Part shown: positions 33,381 through 45,230 of the stretch, in pieces
How positions within the stretch are numbered: position 1 is the first letter of the stretch
Layout: every line of letters starts with the position of its first letter
Assembly: GCA_015178975.1 (NCBI GenBank)
Contig: WHVD01000034.1
Coordinates: 248,001-312,000, forward strand
Reading direction: 5' to 3'
Length of the DNA stretch: 64,000 nt
Source of the DNA: Hysterangium stoloniferum
Lineage: Eukaryota; Basidiomycota; Agaricomycetes; Hysterangiales; Hysterangiaceae
Program-made: the position numbers and the translations under genes
Notes under the pieces: model-generated
The model's input: the letters and a program-made list of their open reading frames with translations, nothing else
What the model was told of the DNA's origin: nothing
The model's database searches: none

Positions 33381-34831
33381 CCTTTGACTCAAGTGAAACT
33401 GTCTTTGACAATTCTAGGACCTGATGGTAGATTACTTCCTGCCAAATGGGAGAGAGAAGATTTAAAGAAGGATTATGTATATTATGTGGGGAAAAAGGCC
33501 AGTCAGTGAGAAATTGTCCAAAAAGAAAAACTCATCAAGTAGCAAAAGGAAGAATAGTTGAAGTTCAAGATTCCACAACTCAATCCAATCAGTCAAATCA
33601 AGAATCAAAGGTTCAATCAGAAAATTGAAAAGGGATACTCTTCAGATGTGTGAAGAGTATCAAAAAAAACTCCATCAGGTCAAAAAAGATTCCTGTGTAA
33701 TATTATGAGCAGTAACAATTTCTGATTCTTTAATTATTGAACTTATATTGAAGAAAATTCCGAAAATAAAAGCATTAATTGATTCAGGGTCTAGTAACAT
33801 TTTTATGGACAAAACATTTGCTCAACAAAACAATCTTTCTTTGAATCAACTAAAAAATTCATTATAGTTGAAATTAATTGATGGATCAATTCCAACATCA
33901 GGACAAATTATGTATACAACTACACTACAAGTTTATTTTCCATCTGGGCAAACTCAAGAATTACAATTCTTTTTAACCAATCTGGACTCATCTTGTCAAG
34001 TGGTATTAGGACTCAACTGGCTGAAGCAATACAATCCTGTGATTGACTGGTGATCTGGCTGTATATTGTTTGAACCTACTTCCACACCTTTGACAAATCT
34101 GAAACCAATTCAACCATCAATTGAAACATTATCAGAAGAGAAGCATGCTTTGACTTCAACAAGTCATCCATTTACTTCTGAGAAAATTTGTGAAAAATCA
34201 AAACCTGAGACTATTAATCTGAGTATAAACATAGTAAACCAGAAAACATTCTTACAAGCTGCAAAAGCAAAAGATTCACAAACTTTTATGGTTTTCATTT
34301 GTGACAAATCTTTCAAGACCTGTATTGTAAGGCCTCTGGTGCAAAAACTATAACTTTCACTTCATTTGACATACTGAATGTTCCGACTGAATATTCTGAC
34401 TTCTCAGATATCTTTGACAAAAAAGAAGCTGAAGCCTTACCTCAACATTGAAGTTGTGATCACACTATCCCATTAGAAGAAGGAACTATTCCACCTATGG
34501 GTCTGATCTATTCATTATCTGACACAGAACTACAAGTGCTATGAGAATATCTTCAAGAAAATTTATCAAAGAAGTTTATTTGATCATCATAATCTCCCAC
34601 GGGTGCACTGATTTTATTCATCAAGAAAAAAGACAGAAGTTTAGGACTTTGCATCGACTATTGAGGACTTAAATAAATTACTTGAAAAAATTGATATCCA
34701 CCTCCTTTAATTCCTGATCTTTTGGATCAACTTCAAACAGTGAAATATTTTATGAAAATCAATCTTTGAGGCACCTATAATCTAGTTAGGATTGCCCCAG
34801 GTGATGAATGGAAAATAGCTTTTCAGACTTG

Positions 34832-36137
34832 TGTTAAGAACAGAAAACTGACTGATGTTAGTAGGCTGATGAGGACCGATCAGAAGGACTTGGCTTCAGC
34901 TTATGTGCTGTGCCCTTGCAAGTTACCATCGGGTGTCCTTCAATTTCAGGCAGGCAAAGACTAGTCCTATTGAATTCCTCACGGTGAGTTACCAATCAGA
35001 AACTGAAGGATAAGTTGTGTGTCGGGCTGAGGGGTCAGAGACTGAAGGTGGGTGAGTGCATGCAGAGGTGGGGAGTGCTTAGAGTGCGACTTATGAGAGA
35101 TGTATGTGGGTGTTTTGAGTTGATATTCTGATTGCCTAGTAACTACATTACAGTGGGTCTATATATGAATTATTGGTGTCTAGAAATACTAACTTGTTAA
35201 GTGCCGTGTCGGGAACTTATTCGGGAACTATCAGAAAGTCACCGGGAAGTCGGGAACTATCAGATAGGGTCAGGACGTCAACTTCAGCTTATGTGCTGCA
35301 CCTCTACGCAAACGCTCAAAGTCCTTAATTTCAGAAATGAGACTTACGATGGAAGATATGGATATTCAGAGTTCCGAAGAGTTCTGAATATTGAGCATAC
35401 AGAAAGACGGGAGAAGGAATAAGAAACTAAGTCGATATCAGATCTAAGGTAAAGTACAAGTTCGCAGAAACTAATATAAGTCTTCTTGTTATTGTACTAC
35501 AAACTAAGACCATAATAAGATGGAAATGGAAATAATCTTAAAATGGAAATACAATGAGACATATCAGGGAGACAATATTCTGAAATGGGAATATAATAAA
35601 CAAATGAGTGCATACTTGTCAACGGACAAATTACCAAATGCGGAACAAGAGAAGAAGGCGGAAGATACGGTAACTATGATGTTCTGTAGTCGGAGATCAG
35701 AAGTCGGATATTGAAACATCCGGGAACGGGTGCCCCGGTCGTAACATAACTAAGGGAAGAGTGGAAAATACTATTGACAGATAAGCTTGACTAGGAACTG
35801 GAAGGTTACAATAAGTTTGGAGGCTGTAAATTAACCGAGAGTGGATTTATGAGAAAAGGAAATAGTCCAAGGGTTACAGGTATATATGGCATAGGTGAAA
35901 CATAGAGTAGAGTGGATCAACATAAGTAAAAAGAGATGTATCAACACATAATCAGATAGTACAAGTATAACTTGACACTGGTGTAAACAGGGTTTGATTG
36001 CTGTGAAGGTATATGTCAGTGTTGGGCAACCAATGGTTTCCAAATACGATGACTTGATCAATAACTAGAAATGTCAGTCAATGGTAATATCCTTGGGGAC
36101 CATTGGGTTGTGACATGGTTGCAACACAGTTGTAACA
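34832..36137. mobile_element. LTR-C copy 2, carrying a nested LTR-A
   Basis: TGTTAAGAACAG to CAGTTGTAACA is interrupted by the LTR-A at 35195-35746. It splits the RT frame between Gln-Thr (left) and Gln-Tyr-Gly (right). The left flank ACTTG and right flank ACTCA share only three bases, so the target duplication is uncertain. Confidence 0.82.
35195..35746. mobile_element. Solo LTR, family LTR-A (552 bp), TSD TAACT
   Basis: It is flanked by TAACT at 35190-35194 and 35747-35751, and nested in LTR-C. It has an 8-bp insertion (GCCCCGGT) just before its 3' end relative to the other copies. Confidence 0.93.
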
Positions 36138-36594
36138 ACTCAATATGGATCTTTTGAATACTTGGTTATGCCTTTTGGACTATGCAATGCTCCAGCAACC
36201 TTCCAACAATTAATGAATGAAATATTTGCAGATTTACTTGACATTTGGGTAATTATCTACAGTATCTCAATGACATATTATTTTCTGACACTCTTGAATA
36301 ACATTTATGACATGTTCAAGAAGTTCATTGACAGCTTCAACAAAATTGATTATTTGCAAAACATGAAAAATGTGAATTTCATAAAACTAGTGTTGGATAT
36401 GTTATTTCTCCTCAAGGTGTATATATGGATCAAGAAAAAATCAAAGTCATTCAAGATTGGCCCAAACCACAAAAGGTTTGCAACATTGAATCATTTTTAG
36501 GATTTGTGAATTTCTATTGAAGATTTATTCCAAGTTACTCTGAAATCATTTTACCATTGACTTGACTTACTCAAAAAAAGGTTCAATGACATTT

Positions 36595-37249
36595 TGTCAG
36601 GAACTGGAAAACCCACTGGCCTCTGGGCTCCTGGACCCCATCCTACATGCTCCCGACCCTCTATATTGTATAGTTACAACTGGAGTTCCCACCAGAGCCC
36701 ACACATCAACTTGTTTATGCCTGACTCTCTGTATGCACCCCACCTGTCTGCCCCCAACTAGATACCTTCTGTTATGACCCAGAATCCATCAGACTCTGCC
36801 CATTCACAGTTGACATCTCTACATGTTCTTGGTCATCTCCCGAACTGGACTCTGACCAGACTCCCGGGACCTGCATGTCATCCTATATGCACCAGTTGTC
36901 AGACTCCACTGGACTTGCACCTCAACCTGTCTATATCCGACACTGTGTCATATACACCAGTCCTTGGACTCTGCCGGACCCGGACATCAACCTGCTTATA
37001 CCCAACACTCTGTATCTCACCAACCAGTCACCAGACTCTGACCAGACTCCCAGAACCTTTCTAACAGAGCATAGAACCCTGATCCCGTTATGGTCAAATG
37101 GTCTGTCATGTGTCTCATGTGCCAGTCATCAGACTCCACTGGACTCCGAACTCCACCCTGTATACACCCGACACTCTGTATCTCACGGACCAGTCACCGG
37201 ACCCTGACTGGACTCCCTGGAACCCCTCTAACAGAGCCCCATTCCCATT
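36595..37249. repeat. LTR-D-like elements, broken on the right
   Basis: Two diverged LTR-D-type segments, the first starting TGTCAGGAACTGG at 36595 and the second TGTTATGACCC at 36770. The second stops at CCCATTATG near 37249, where the intact family continues GTTTATGATTTG. The next base belongs to the hAT half, so this is a rearrangement junction. Confidence 0.6.
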
Positions 37250-38140
37250 ATGCAGTATAAAGCTTGTTATATCGAGATGTATGGAAATGCAACCAATTTA
37301 ACTCAGACATCTGGTTATACTGGCACCTCACAAAAGCTTCATAAGCTCTTGAGAGTTCTATCTGATGATGAGGATGAGATGGGTGTGGATGCTGGGGTGG
37401 GTTTACTGATGGAACCATGGCTGGAGGATTTCCATGGCTATCTGAATTCACCAGATCAGCTCAGAAAGTTGACAATTGTTCAGTGGTGGGGGGGTAAGGA
37501 ATTTTTTAACTTCTTGTTCTAAAAGCAATCTGTTGACTACTTTGATGTTAGATCAATTCTGAGTGGTACCCTGTCTGGGCTTCACTATCAAGAGACTTCC
37601 TTGCTATCATGGCTACATCAGTGTCAAGTGAACGTGCCTTCTCAGCTGCAGGAATCACAATCAGTAAACAGCATAATAGGCTTGGAGGAGATGTTGTCGA
37701 GGCACTCCAATTTCTGAAGTGCTTGTATTGATGTGATCTCCTCTTTTGTGAAGCAAATGACCCTTCAATTGTATCTGAGACTCAGTTGGACAGAAAAATG
37801 GCATTGGAGGGTTCAAATGAGACTGAGGAGGGCTGGGATCATCTGGTAGAGGATGTCGATGCAGGGATTGAAGGTGCTGTTCTCTACATGGAAGGTAATG
37901 ATGATGATGATGATGTTGTTATTACTGACATCAACTAAAGTACATATATGTATCTGTATATATATTGCAATAAGCCGTGACATTGTTATTACTGACATCA
38001 ACTAGAGTATCTGCACATATATACATGTTGCAATAAGCCCCAGCCCAAGCTGAGCCCAAGCCCTCCTCTATGGCCTGGCCTGAGAATATGCCAGGCCTGA
38101 GCACCTGGCTTTCAGGCCAAGCTGGGCCGGCACATCACTA
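37250..38140 (+). pseudogene. hAT transposase, C-terminal half with dimerisation domain, inverted
   Basis: The exon YIEMYGNATNL...SDDEDEMG...PWLEDFHGYLNSP...VQWWG is followed by an intron (about 37494-37552). Then comes the hAT C-terminal domain YPVWASLSRDFLAIMATSVS, SERAFSAAGITIS and RLGGDVVEALQFLKC. An extra G in a seven-G run breaks the splice frame, and a TGA interrupts late. The terminal inverted repeat GGGCCGGCACATCACTA is at 38124-38140. It belongs with the half at 41489-44804 (see findings). Confidence 0.85.
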
Positions 38141-38706
38141 TTCGTAATCCTTTACTAATGCGATGATCTATTACTATTACGACTGCGCTTGGACTTATTC
38201 CAAGTCCGACTTCCGACTTCAAGTTCAACAATCTCAACACTCCCCCTCAAGCGCAGTCATCCTAAACTCAATCCTTCATGTAATATTTGAAGACTTGGCC
38301 CAGGTAACACCTTGGTAAAAATATCTGCAATGTTCTCAGAGGTAGGGCAGTACTGGAGTTGAAACATGTTATCCTTCACAAGGTCACAGATAAAGTGATA
38401 TCTGAGGTCGATATACTTGGTGTGTGTGTGAAACTTGTTATTTGATGCTAATGCAATGACTCCTTGGTTATTGCAGTAAACTGGTATAGGTTCCTCCACT
38501 GACTTGTACAACTTGCTGAGTAGAGTCTTGATATATAGGATTTCACATGCCACTGAGGTGAGTGCTATATACTCCACTTCAGTTGATGATAATGTAATCA
38601 AGGATTGTTTTCTAGAACTCCATGCAACTGACATCCCATGCAACTTGATCACATCCTGACATTGAGTGTCTGTGGGGTTCCACCTCAAACCAGTAATTTG
38701 AGTCAT
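38141..38706 (-). pseudogene. Ty1/copia RNase H end with polypurine tract and start of its 3' LTR
   Basis: Minus-strand RNase H has SVAWSSRKQSLITLSSTEVE, NNQGVIALA, KYIDLRYHFICDLV and NIADIFTKVLPG. After the stop come the polypurine tract (complement of CTCCCCCTCAA, about 38240-38250) and an LTR beginning TGTTGAG at 38239, reading leftwards. The LTR is cut at 38141 by the hAT element; its continuation is at 44813 onwards. Confidence 0.85.
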
Positions 38707-38713
38707 CCTGATA

Positions 38714-39464
38714 ATGGCAGTGCATCAAAACTGGGAAATACATCAGGTGGATATTGAAAGTGTATACCTGAATGCCAAGCTCAGGGATGAAATATATATG
38801 AGGGCACCAGCTGGATATCTCCAGCCAGGAGAAGAACGGAAGGTATTGAAACTGCTATGCAGTTTATATGGACTAAAACAAGCTGGTTTTGAATGGTCAG
38901 AAGAACTGGAAGCTTTCTTTTTAGATGCAGAGTATACCCACTCACAGGTTGACAAAGCCATTTACTTCAAGCATGAAAATGAAAGAGCACACAGTTATGA
39001 CCAAATCTGCCAATAATATGGGAATAACATCAAACAACTTTGAATATATTCACAAATTCAAGGATCACCTCAAGGAACACTTTGAAATAACTGATTTGGG
39101 TGAACTTACCTGGTTATTGGGACTCAAGGTTGAAAGGAACAGAGAAGAATGAACCATAACATTGTCTCAGGAGGCATATATCAACACAATTGTTGCACAA
39201 TTTCATCTTGAAGAAGCAAAAACAGTACAGACACCAATGGAAACTAGTATATGTAAGCCTGAAGGAGGATCAAACAGCAAGCACTCAATTCAAAGATGTA
39301 CCATATCAGAGAGCAGTTGGATCACTAATGTATGCTGCAACCAGTACCCAACCCAATATTGCCTTTGCTGTGACAGTACTTTCACAGGTCATGCAAGAAT
39401 GAACACAAATGCATTGGGAAGCTGAAAACAAGTTGTATGCTACTTGAAAGGGATAAAGAATCTA
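38714..39464 (+). pseudogene. Ty1/copia reverse transcriptase fragment
   Basis: Plus-strand pieces: IHQVDIESVYLNAKLRDEIY, LLCSLYGLKQAGFEW, FEITDLGELTWLLGLKVE, and AVGSLMYAATSTQPNIAFAV. It is head to head with the copia RNase H fragment on the other strand, so the two parts have been inverted relative to each other or come from different copies. It stops at a TA where a Tc1 element begins. Confidence 0.85.
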
Positions 39465-40502
39465 CAGTGGTGCAAAAAATTGTTCCAATGTTTTGTTGTT
39501 TTGGAAAGATTGATTCACAATACAAATGCCAGAGATCAGACAATTCTCAAAGAATTACCCAATATAGTATAGCATCTTATGTAATTTGAATCCAAATTGG
39601 TGGAATAATAAATGAAACAAACTAATCACTCATTGGAACAATTTTTTGACCCTCTATTATTTTGACAGAAAAGTTACTATTTCAGTAAAAATATAAGTCT
39701 AAACCACTTGTAAGAATAATAAACATGTCATGTGACTTTGTTTACATCTGTTTGAGCATGTTGACAGTTGGTTCAACCACTCCTTAGCCTTTCCTACCAC
39801 CATAAAAGCTACCTTGTTGCAGGTGATTCTTGAGGTATTCTCAAAGGTGTTCATTGGGATTTAGATCAGAGGACTAGGCAGGCCAGAATAGTACTTGAAC
39901 ATCATTGTCTTCAAACCACTGTTTTGTTGGAAACCACTAAGCCAAACGTTGGCTTAGTGGTTTCCAACATAAAGTAAACTCCGATACTCCGAAGACCCCA
40001 CAAGGTCGTGAGTTCAATCCCCGCCCATACCAATAGTTTCAAGCCCAAAAATAAGTGGCAAAAATAACTTATAAGTGGCATTAAGAGGGATAAAAATTAC
40101 TTAATATATATGTTGGCCCACACAATGTTGGCTACCGGCCTTAAACAAGTCATAGGGGAGTTACTACTGACCTTCGGGTCGGAGTTTACTTTATGTTGGA
40201 AACCACTAAGCCAACGTTGGCTTAGTGGTTTCCAACATGTTTGGCCTTTCTAGATGTATGTTTTGGATTATTGTCCTGTTGAAAGTAATGTTTGCCCCCC
40301 TCCATTTCTAGCACTCCAAAGCTTTCTAGCACTCCATCCTCCAAAATCTCCACATACTGACCAGCATCCATTGTTCCCTGAACCTCCACAAACCTTCCCA
40401 CACCATTCCATCCCGTAGAGCCCCATACCATGAGATTATTTCCTCCATACTTGACAGTTGTTGTTGTTCAGTTAGATATTGGTTCCCCCCATTCTTTCCA
40501 AA
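39465..40502 (-). mobile_element. Tc1/mariner element relic, inserted at TA in copia
   Basis: It starts after TA at 39463-39464 with CAGTGGTGCAAAAAATTG. The transposase on the minus strand has MVWGSTGWNGVGRFVEVQGT, YFQQDNNPKHTSRKAK (40235-40431), then, beyond a nested repeat element, WFEDNDVQVLFWPA and DLNPNEHL (about 39840-39920). The order matches the C-terminal half of Tc1 DDE transposases. The other end is lost at an LTR (40503). Confidence 0.8.
39925..40237. mobile_element. 313-bp fold-back element with tRNA-like A and B boxes, TSD TGTTT
   Basis: It is flanked by TGTTT at 39920-39924 and 40238-40242 and splits the Tc1 transposase frame cleanly. The terminal inverted repeats are about 60 bp (TGTTGGAAACCACTAAGCC inward to ACTCCGA). 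Each repeat is itself a near-perfect 44-bp palindrome. Inside the left repeat TGGCTTAGTGG matches a tRNA A box, and AGGTCGTGAGTTCAATCC (about 40000-40017) resembles a tRNA T arm/B box. It has no coding capacity. Confidence 0.8.
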
Positions 40503-40930
40503 TGTTAAGTTCTGGATCTTGGAGCAGATTTTCTGGGGATATTCCAGACACTTCCTGGAAATATGTCCACAGAGTTTTGGAGAATTAGTCTGGGAGTTTC
40601 CAGGGATTAGTCTGGGAGTATCAGAATATTGCCAGAGTACAGATGGACTTGGCTTCAGCTTATGTGCTGTGCCCTCATGTACTCACTTGGATGTCGTCTA
40701 ATGACCTGTCATGTTTCAGACCCTGCTCTCATTCCGTTCCATCCCTAATACCTAGTTTGGTATTTACTTGTTTCATTTTATTTTTAATAGTTCTGCCCCT
40801 CATTAATGCCAGATTTGGTACTATTACATTTCACAGTCTATATAAGTCTCCTATATTCATGTACTTAGAATCCAGTTTGAATCTCGAACAAGTTACACCC
40901 CTGATCCAGTCTCTCCTCCTCTCATCTGTC
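40503..40930. repeat. LTR fragment related to LTR-C/LTR-D
   Basis: It begins TGTTAAGTTCTGG and contains ACTTGGCTTCAGCTTATGTG at about 40647, then the LTR-D-like CCTAATACCTAGTTTGGTAT. The right end is at or near the LTR-B fragment. Confidence 0.5.
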
Positions 40931-41488
40931 TGTGTGAAGGGTATGCATATATCATGATTGGACTGTTGAATACTAGACATATTATAGTACCTTATTATCT
41001 GCTTTTATTTCCTTTCTTTAATTCTTTATATTTTTCGAGCATACCATTATTTCTTAGTTCAAAGCTTTGTGTATATCTATGGGCACTCTCGGCGCCAAAA
41101 CAGCAGACCTTTCTTTACCCAACAGACACCACCTCGTAACGACCCAGAAGTCGAATAGTGAGAGGCATCAAGGGTAATGTCTCACCTACCTACAAGGGTA
41201 GTATTTTCTAACCTACTAATAAGCTCTGGACTCGAACTGTAAAGGTCGAGTCCCTCATCCACATCTTTGCACTCGTTGACACTGTGGTCGACTCGCGCTT
41301 CTCTCATTCTATTCCAGATACTCTATCTTTTGCTGATTACCTTTCTTATTGCTGGGAGTTGTACTGCAACGGTCAACTCTATTATTCTCTTATTCAACTG
41401 TCACGAGCAACCACACAGTTGCTCTAGTGACGTGTAGCGTGCTTCTCTACTAGTATTGTCAGTCTAGTACACTACAGTATTGTCGAAA
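40931..41488. repeat. LTR-B fragment, reversed
   Basis: The reverse complement matches the LTR-B at 11460-11992 over its whole length, including the GTATGCATA...CTTCACA end (at about 40934-40950 here). It lacks the first about 90 bp. It stops at the junction with the hAT half. Confidence 0.85.
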
Positions 41489-44400
41489 GATAAAGTGAAG
41501 AAATATTTTATGAACCATTATAATTAAATGAGAGATGGTCTGGCCAAACTTACGAGTGTCTGTGCTTGCTGTAATGCTTTATTTAATAAGTCAATATCCC
41601 AGTGCTTAAGAATGTGCTTTTCTTTTTTTGATGGATCAAGCACTAACATTAATAGAGTCATTTCATTCATTGAGATAGCCATTGAGATGAACTTACACAT
41701 TGCAAATGTATAAGCATCAGATTCAGCAGTACGGTGGTAGTATTCGTTAATATTTTTGGTCCCTGCATTCAGAGCATCTTTGAACTTGAAATACTTGGGT
41801 GTTCAATTCTAACAAACCATGCCCAATGAAGGGCTTTGAGGGCAGGAGTAACAAGGTGATGTGATGGGCCTTCATCTGATGAGAATGCTTGTTGTGCATT
41901 ATCAGGATGCTGTAAAGTAAATTAGGTTCCATCTGCCACATGAAATAACCACTGCTCACTGCAAGGAGGTCCAAGAAAGACTCAACTCTTGTCCATTCCT
42001 CCTCTGACAACTGAAGGTCATTGAGTTTCTGTTGCTTGGTGCAGTCTATTTCTGCTGAGACCAGTGACATGATGAACTGGTCAATGATCTGAAGAATCAC
42101 ACCAGTTGAAGTCATAAAAAATCTGAGATGATATAACACTACCTTCTTCAGAGAGGTAGCATGTTCAAGCATTACATAGGACCACCGAACTGGCATGTCC
42201 AGCAGAAGTTGTTTTGTGTACTTGAGGCCAGATTCAGTTTGAAGGTCAAGGAAGACCTGCTTGCGTCTACTAGATGAGCACTCCTTTAATTGCTGTTTAG
42301 CAACAACTCAGACATAAAGGAGTAGTTAAAGACTATACCTTCACTGCAATAGAGCAGACCAATCCCACTTCGTGGCATTCAACTCCATGATCAACAATGA
42401 GGTTATCATCAGGCTTTGCAGGGTTGTAGTGTTTGGATTTTGTATAGGCTGTGATTAAAGCTTGTGTTGTGAGGTTAACAATTGTGCAATGCAACTAGTA
42501 AATGTCTGGTTGGTAGTGCTGGTTCACAATAATGAGTAGATGACCTACCGGATATGCCAGTTCTTATGATCATAAGGCTTCCCAGTCGCCTCCTTGATCA
42601 GTTTTGAAAAGCGAGCCATCATTGTGTCATTATTTGTGGCATTGTCTCAGGTCATCCATCCAATCTGCATAAATTAATATATATTGTTCCCAAAAGGTTA
42701 AAAATTTATTAACCACTTTACCTTATTTGCAATGCCTAGGCATGCAACAATTTTATAAAGAGCCATACCCAGCTGACTTCCATTGTGTGCACTGTTCATA
42801 CGAACAAACCCAAATAGTACTGTTCACTTAATCCACTGATTGGCTACTGTTTCATCAATCCAAGAACCAGCAACAGCAAAATAACTGTCAGTATTGCCCG
42901 CTTGCCATGCATCGCAGGACAAACTGATCAGCCCTTTAACATGCTGACTCTAGTGCACTTTATATAAAATCTGTAAACTCCATATACAAGATACATACAT
43001 TCAGGTGGTTGTGAAGCTCGCTCAGTTGAGCCTTGAACATATTGACAATTTCCTGTCATGTTTGCTTATGATTGGGAATCTTGACACCATCCTTTGCACA
43101 GGCAGCAATGTTCATCATGTTCTGGAATGCAGGGTGTTCAAGGGCCTGAATTGGCTACACAGGTTTTGAGTAAGAATTACTGAAATGAGAACCAACTAAA
43201 CATACCTGGTCAGTTGAGACCAACCATTCGATCATAGCTTTGCAAAAAACAGGATCAGTATAAGGGACAATGCATTCTTTGATGGGTTGTTGTTGTAAAT
43301 AGGAGTCAACTGAGCTTCAGCCCCAGCTTTGGCTTCAGCATTGCAACATTTCATATCTCCTGGCAGCATTGACACGAATCCATTCATTGCTGCCCATGAA
43401 AGATATTCAACCTAAAAATATTTGTTAGTACATCAGTAATGAAAAGTGAACTACAAGTGAACATATGTAGTACCTTATGGTTTGCCTCAATGTGGCATCG
43501 GCATATTGTTGCTTTGGCTACAATCACCACATCTTTTCTTTGTTGTTTCCTAACATAAGATAAGGGAAAGAATAAATAACTAAAATAGATTCAGCTTATG
43601 AGCATTTACAGCACTTGCGAACTATTTTCCCACTTACTTGCTTGAAAGGTGTGGAGAAAAAACATTCCAAATCCCGAGTGTGTAGTTCCTGTGAGACACG
43701 ACTGGAGGGTCTGAGGATCAATGGGCTGGATCTCAACATCGTCATCACCACCTTAAACTTGGCAAGTGAGCTCAGACTGCCGGGTGGAAGATAGTTTGCT
43801 AGCAGTTGTAGAATGCACTGTAGAAGAAGTTACATATTAAATAATAGCATAAAAAAGACTGGGAAGACATTGATGATCTCACATACCTGCATGATCATCT
43901 CCCTCTGTGCCCCAATTTCTCACCTGAATATCATCATCATCTTCTATCACCTCAACAGAAGCACTTCGTCGAATACCTATTCAGCAATGAGCTCAAGATC
44001 TAGATATCAGTGAGGTATGTACAATGTACGCTTTGGGTCACCAGACTCTATACTATTGATGGATGCCTGAGCTGATGAGTGCTTTGATCCAGTTGGAGTA
44101 GGGTCTGGCAGTGACTGAGGGGATGATGCAGTGGATACAGGAGTGGGCCCACTCGCAGATTTCTCCCATTGCTTCTTGGCAACCTCCTCCTCTTGTTGTC
44201 TGGCAAGGGCAAAGGCATTGCGATGAGAAGTGACTTGTTTCTCACCACCATCATTCAATGGATCAATAACACGTGCAGATGGAACAGCTTTGTGCCTAGG
44301 TCGAGCATTACCACTGCTTGTCATCATAGCTGGAAAGAACTCCATATGAGAAGGAAGGTTTGCGAGTTTGAAAACCTAACCCAAAACAAGAGATATGGCT

Positions 44401-44804
44401 TCGTCTAGTGTTGAATACTCGTGTACCTATACCAAGCAATATAGCTAACAAACAAATAAGCATGTGTAAATCAATGAGAAAAAGGGACATCTGGACACTT
44501 ACCTCAGTCTAGTGTAGAAACAAGAGTGTCGTGTAGTTGGTATATTTAAGTATTAGAGGATATGAAGCACAGGAGAAACGGATCAAAGTATCGATGATGT
44601 CTGCCATTGATCGGATCAAAGCATGGACGGTGTTCACACATGTGACGGTGGCAAAGCCGTCCCAAAGCCGTCCCAAAGCCGTGGCTTGAGCCTGGGGCTC
44701 AGGCTTTGCCGGAACACAAGCTGGGCTTTCAGCCCTCACTGAGCCGTCTAGTGGGCCCGGCTTTGACGGCTTGGGGGCTTCGGACCGGGCCTGGCACATC
44801 ACTA
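41489..44804 (-). pseudogene. hAT transposase, N-terminal and central exons
   Basis: Minus-strand exons are separated by introns: N-terminal region 44345-44007 (RPRHKAVPSARVIDPLNDGG), KNWHIR and MARFSKLIKEATGKPYD (about 42548-42620), GSQLGMALYKIVACLGIANK (about 42722-42780), then MPVRWSYVMLEHATSLKK...LQLSEEEWTRVESFLDLL (42196-41850) and LVLDPSKKEKHILKHWDIDL (about 41560-41640), ending at a GTAAGT. The order fits hAT DDE transposases up to the insertion domain. Its end TIR GGGCCTGGCACATCACTA is at 44787-44804. The C-terminal exons are at 37250-38140, inverted. Confidence 0.82.
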
Positions 44805-45230
44805 ATTACGAATACATATGGATCCGGCAATGTACCATTACCGGTACATAGTATATAGGACAGAAGTCAACGGATGAACATAATAGTCGAAGAAACTGAG
44901 ACTGATTATCTTTCTAAGTTCCCGCTCGCCTCAATAAAATTACTATAGTGGCCCCAATCAATTTGTCACATATTTCTTCAGTTTCATCCTCGAGAGCGGG
45001 GGTCGCCAAAGAAGCCACGGGTAGAAGCACCAGCTGCGGTTTCAAAAAAGGCTTAAAGGATTTTCGGCACAGTGGATGCCAAATGTATCTTGAGATATTG
45101 GAGGCACTTTAAGCATCTCGCTAGTATCAAAAATCTCAATAAAAATTGGTCACAGCATCTTGATAGGCTGAACTTTTACTATTTGTAATGAACTAAAAGG
45201 ATGATCTAAGATGTGAGTGACGGCGTAAGT
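44805..45230. repeat. hAT target duplication and rest of the copia LTR
   Basis: ATTACGAA (44805-44812) repeats the bases next to the other hAT end (38141-38148, reverse complement). The following TACATATGG...CTCAATAAAATTACTAT plausibly continues the copia LTR interrupted at 38141. No gene is seen to about 45500 apart from short open frames. Confidence 0.6.

Larger units (their letters stand above)
32160..36594 (+). pseudogene. Older Ty3/gypsy relic: gag, protease, RT, part of RNase H
   Basis: Gag capsid (QFYKGCPNKIKDKIVKHQ) is at about 32250-32529. The zinc knuckle (CILCGEKGQSVRNC, with Ser for His) is near 33478-33520. Protease (LIDSGSSNIFMD, 33776; VVLGLNWLKQYN) follows, then RT (34380-34830, resuming at 36138 with [19 protein letters not shown]). 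Solo LTR-D (32530-33380) and LTR-C (34832-36137) interrupt it. Almost every in-frame stop is TGA where related elements have Arg. The sequence is CpG-poor. It ends at an LTR-D-like element at 36595. Confidence 0.85.

Noticed and set aside
33640-36594. TGA recoding (read-through as an amino acid) in the gypsy elements
   Set aside because: TGA coincides with Arg sites and with general CpG loss in non-coding LTR sequence, and frameshifts are also present. Decay by C-to-T change explains it more simply.
39945-40020. A functional tRNA gene
   Set aside because: A-box and T-arm resemblance is clear, but no cloverleaf acceptor pairing could be drawn and it is part of a palindromic mobile element.
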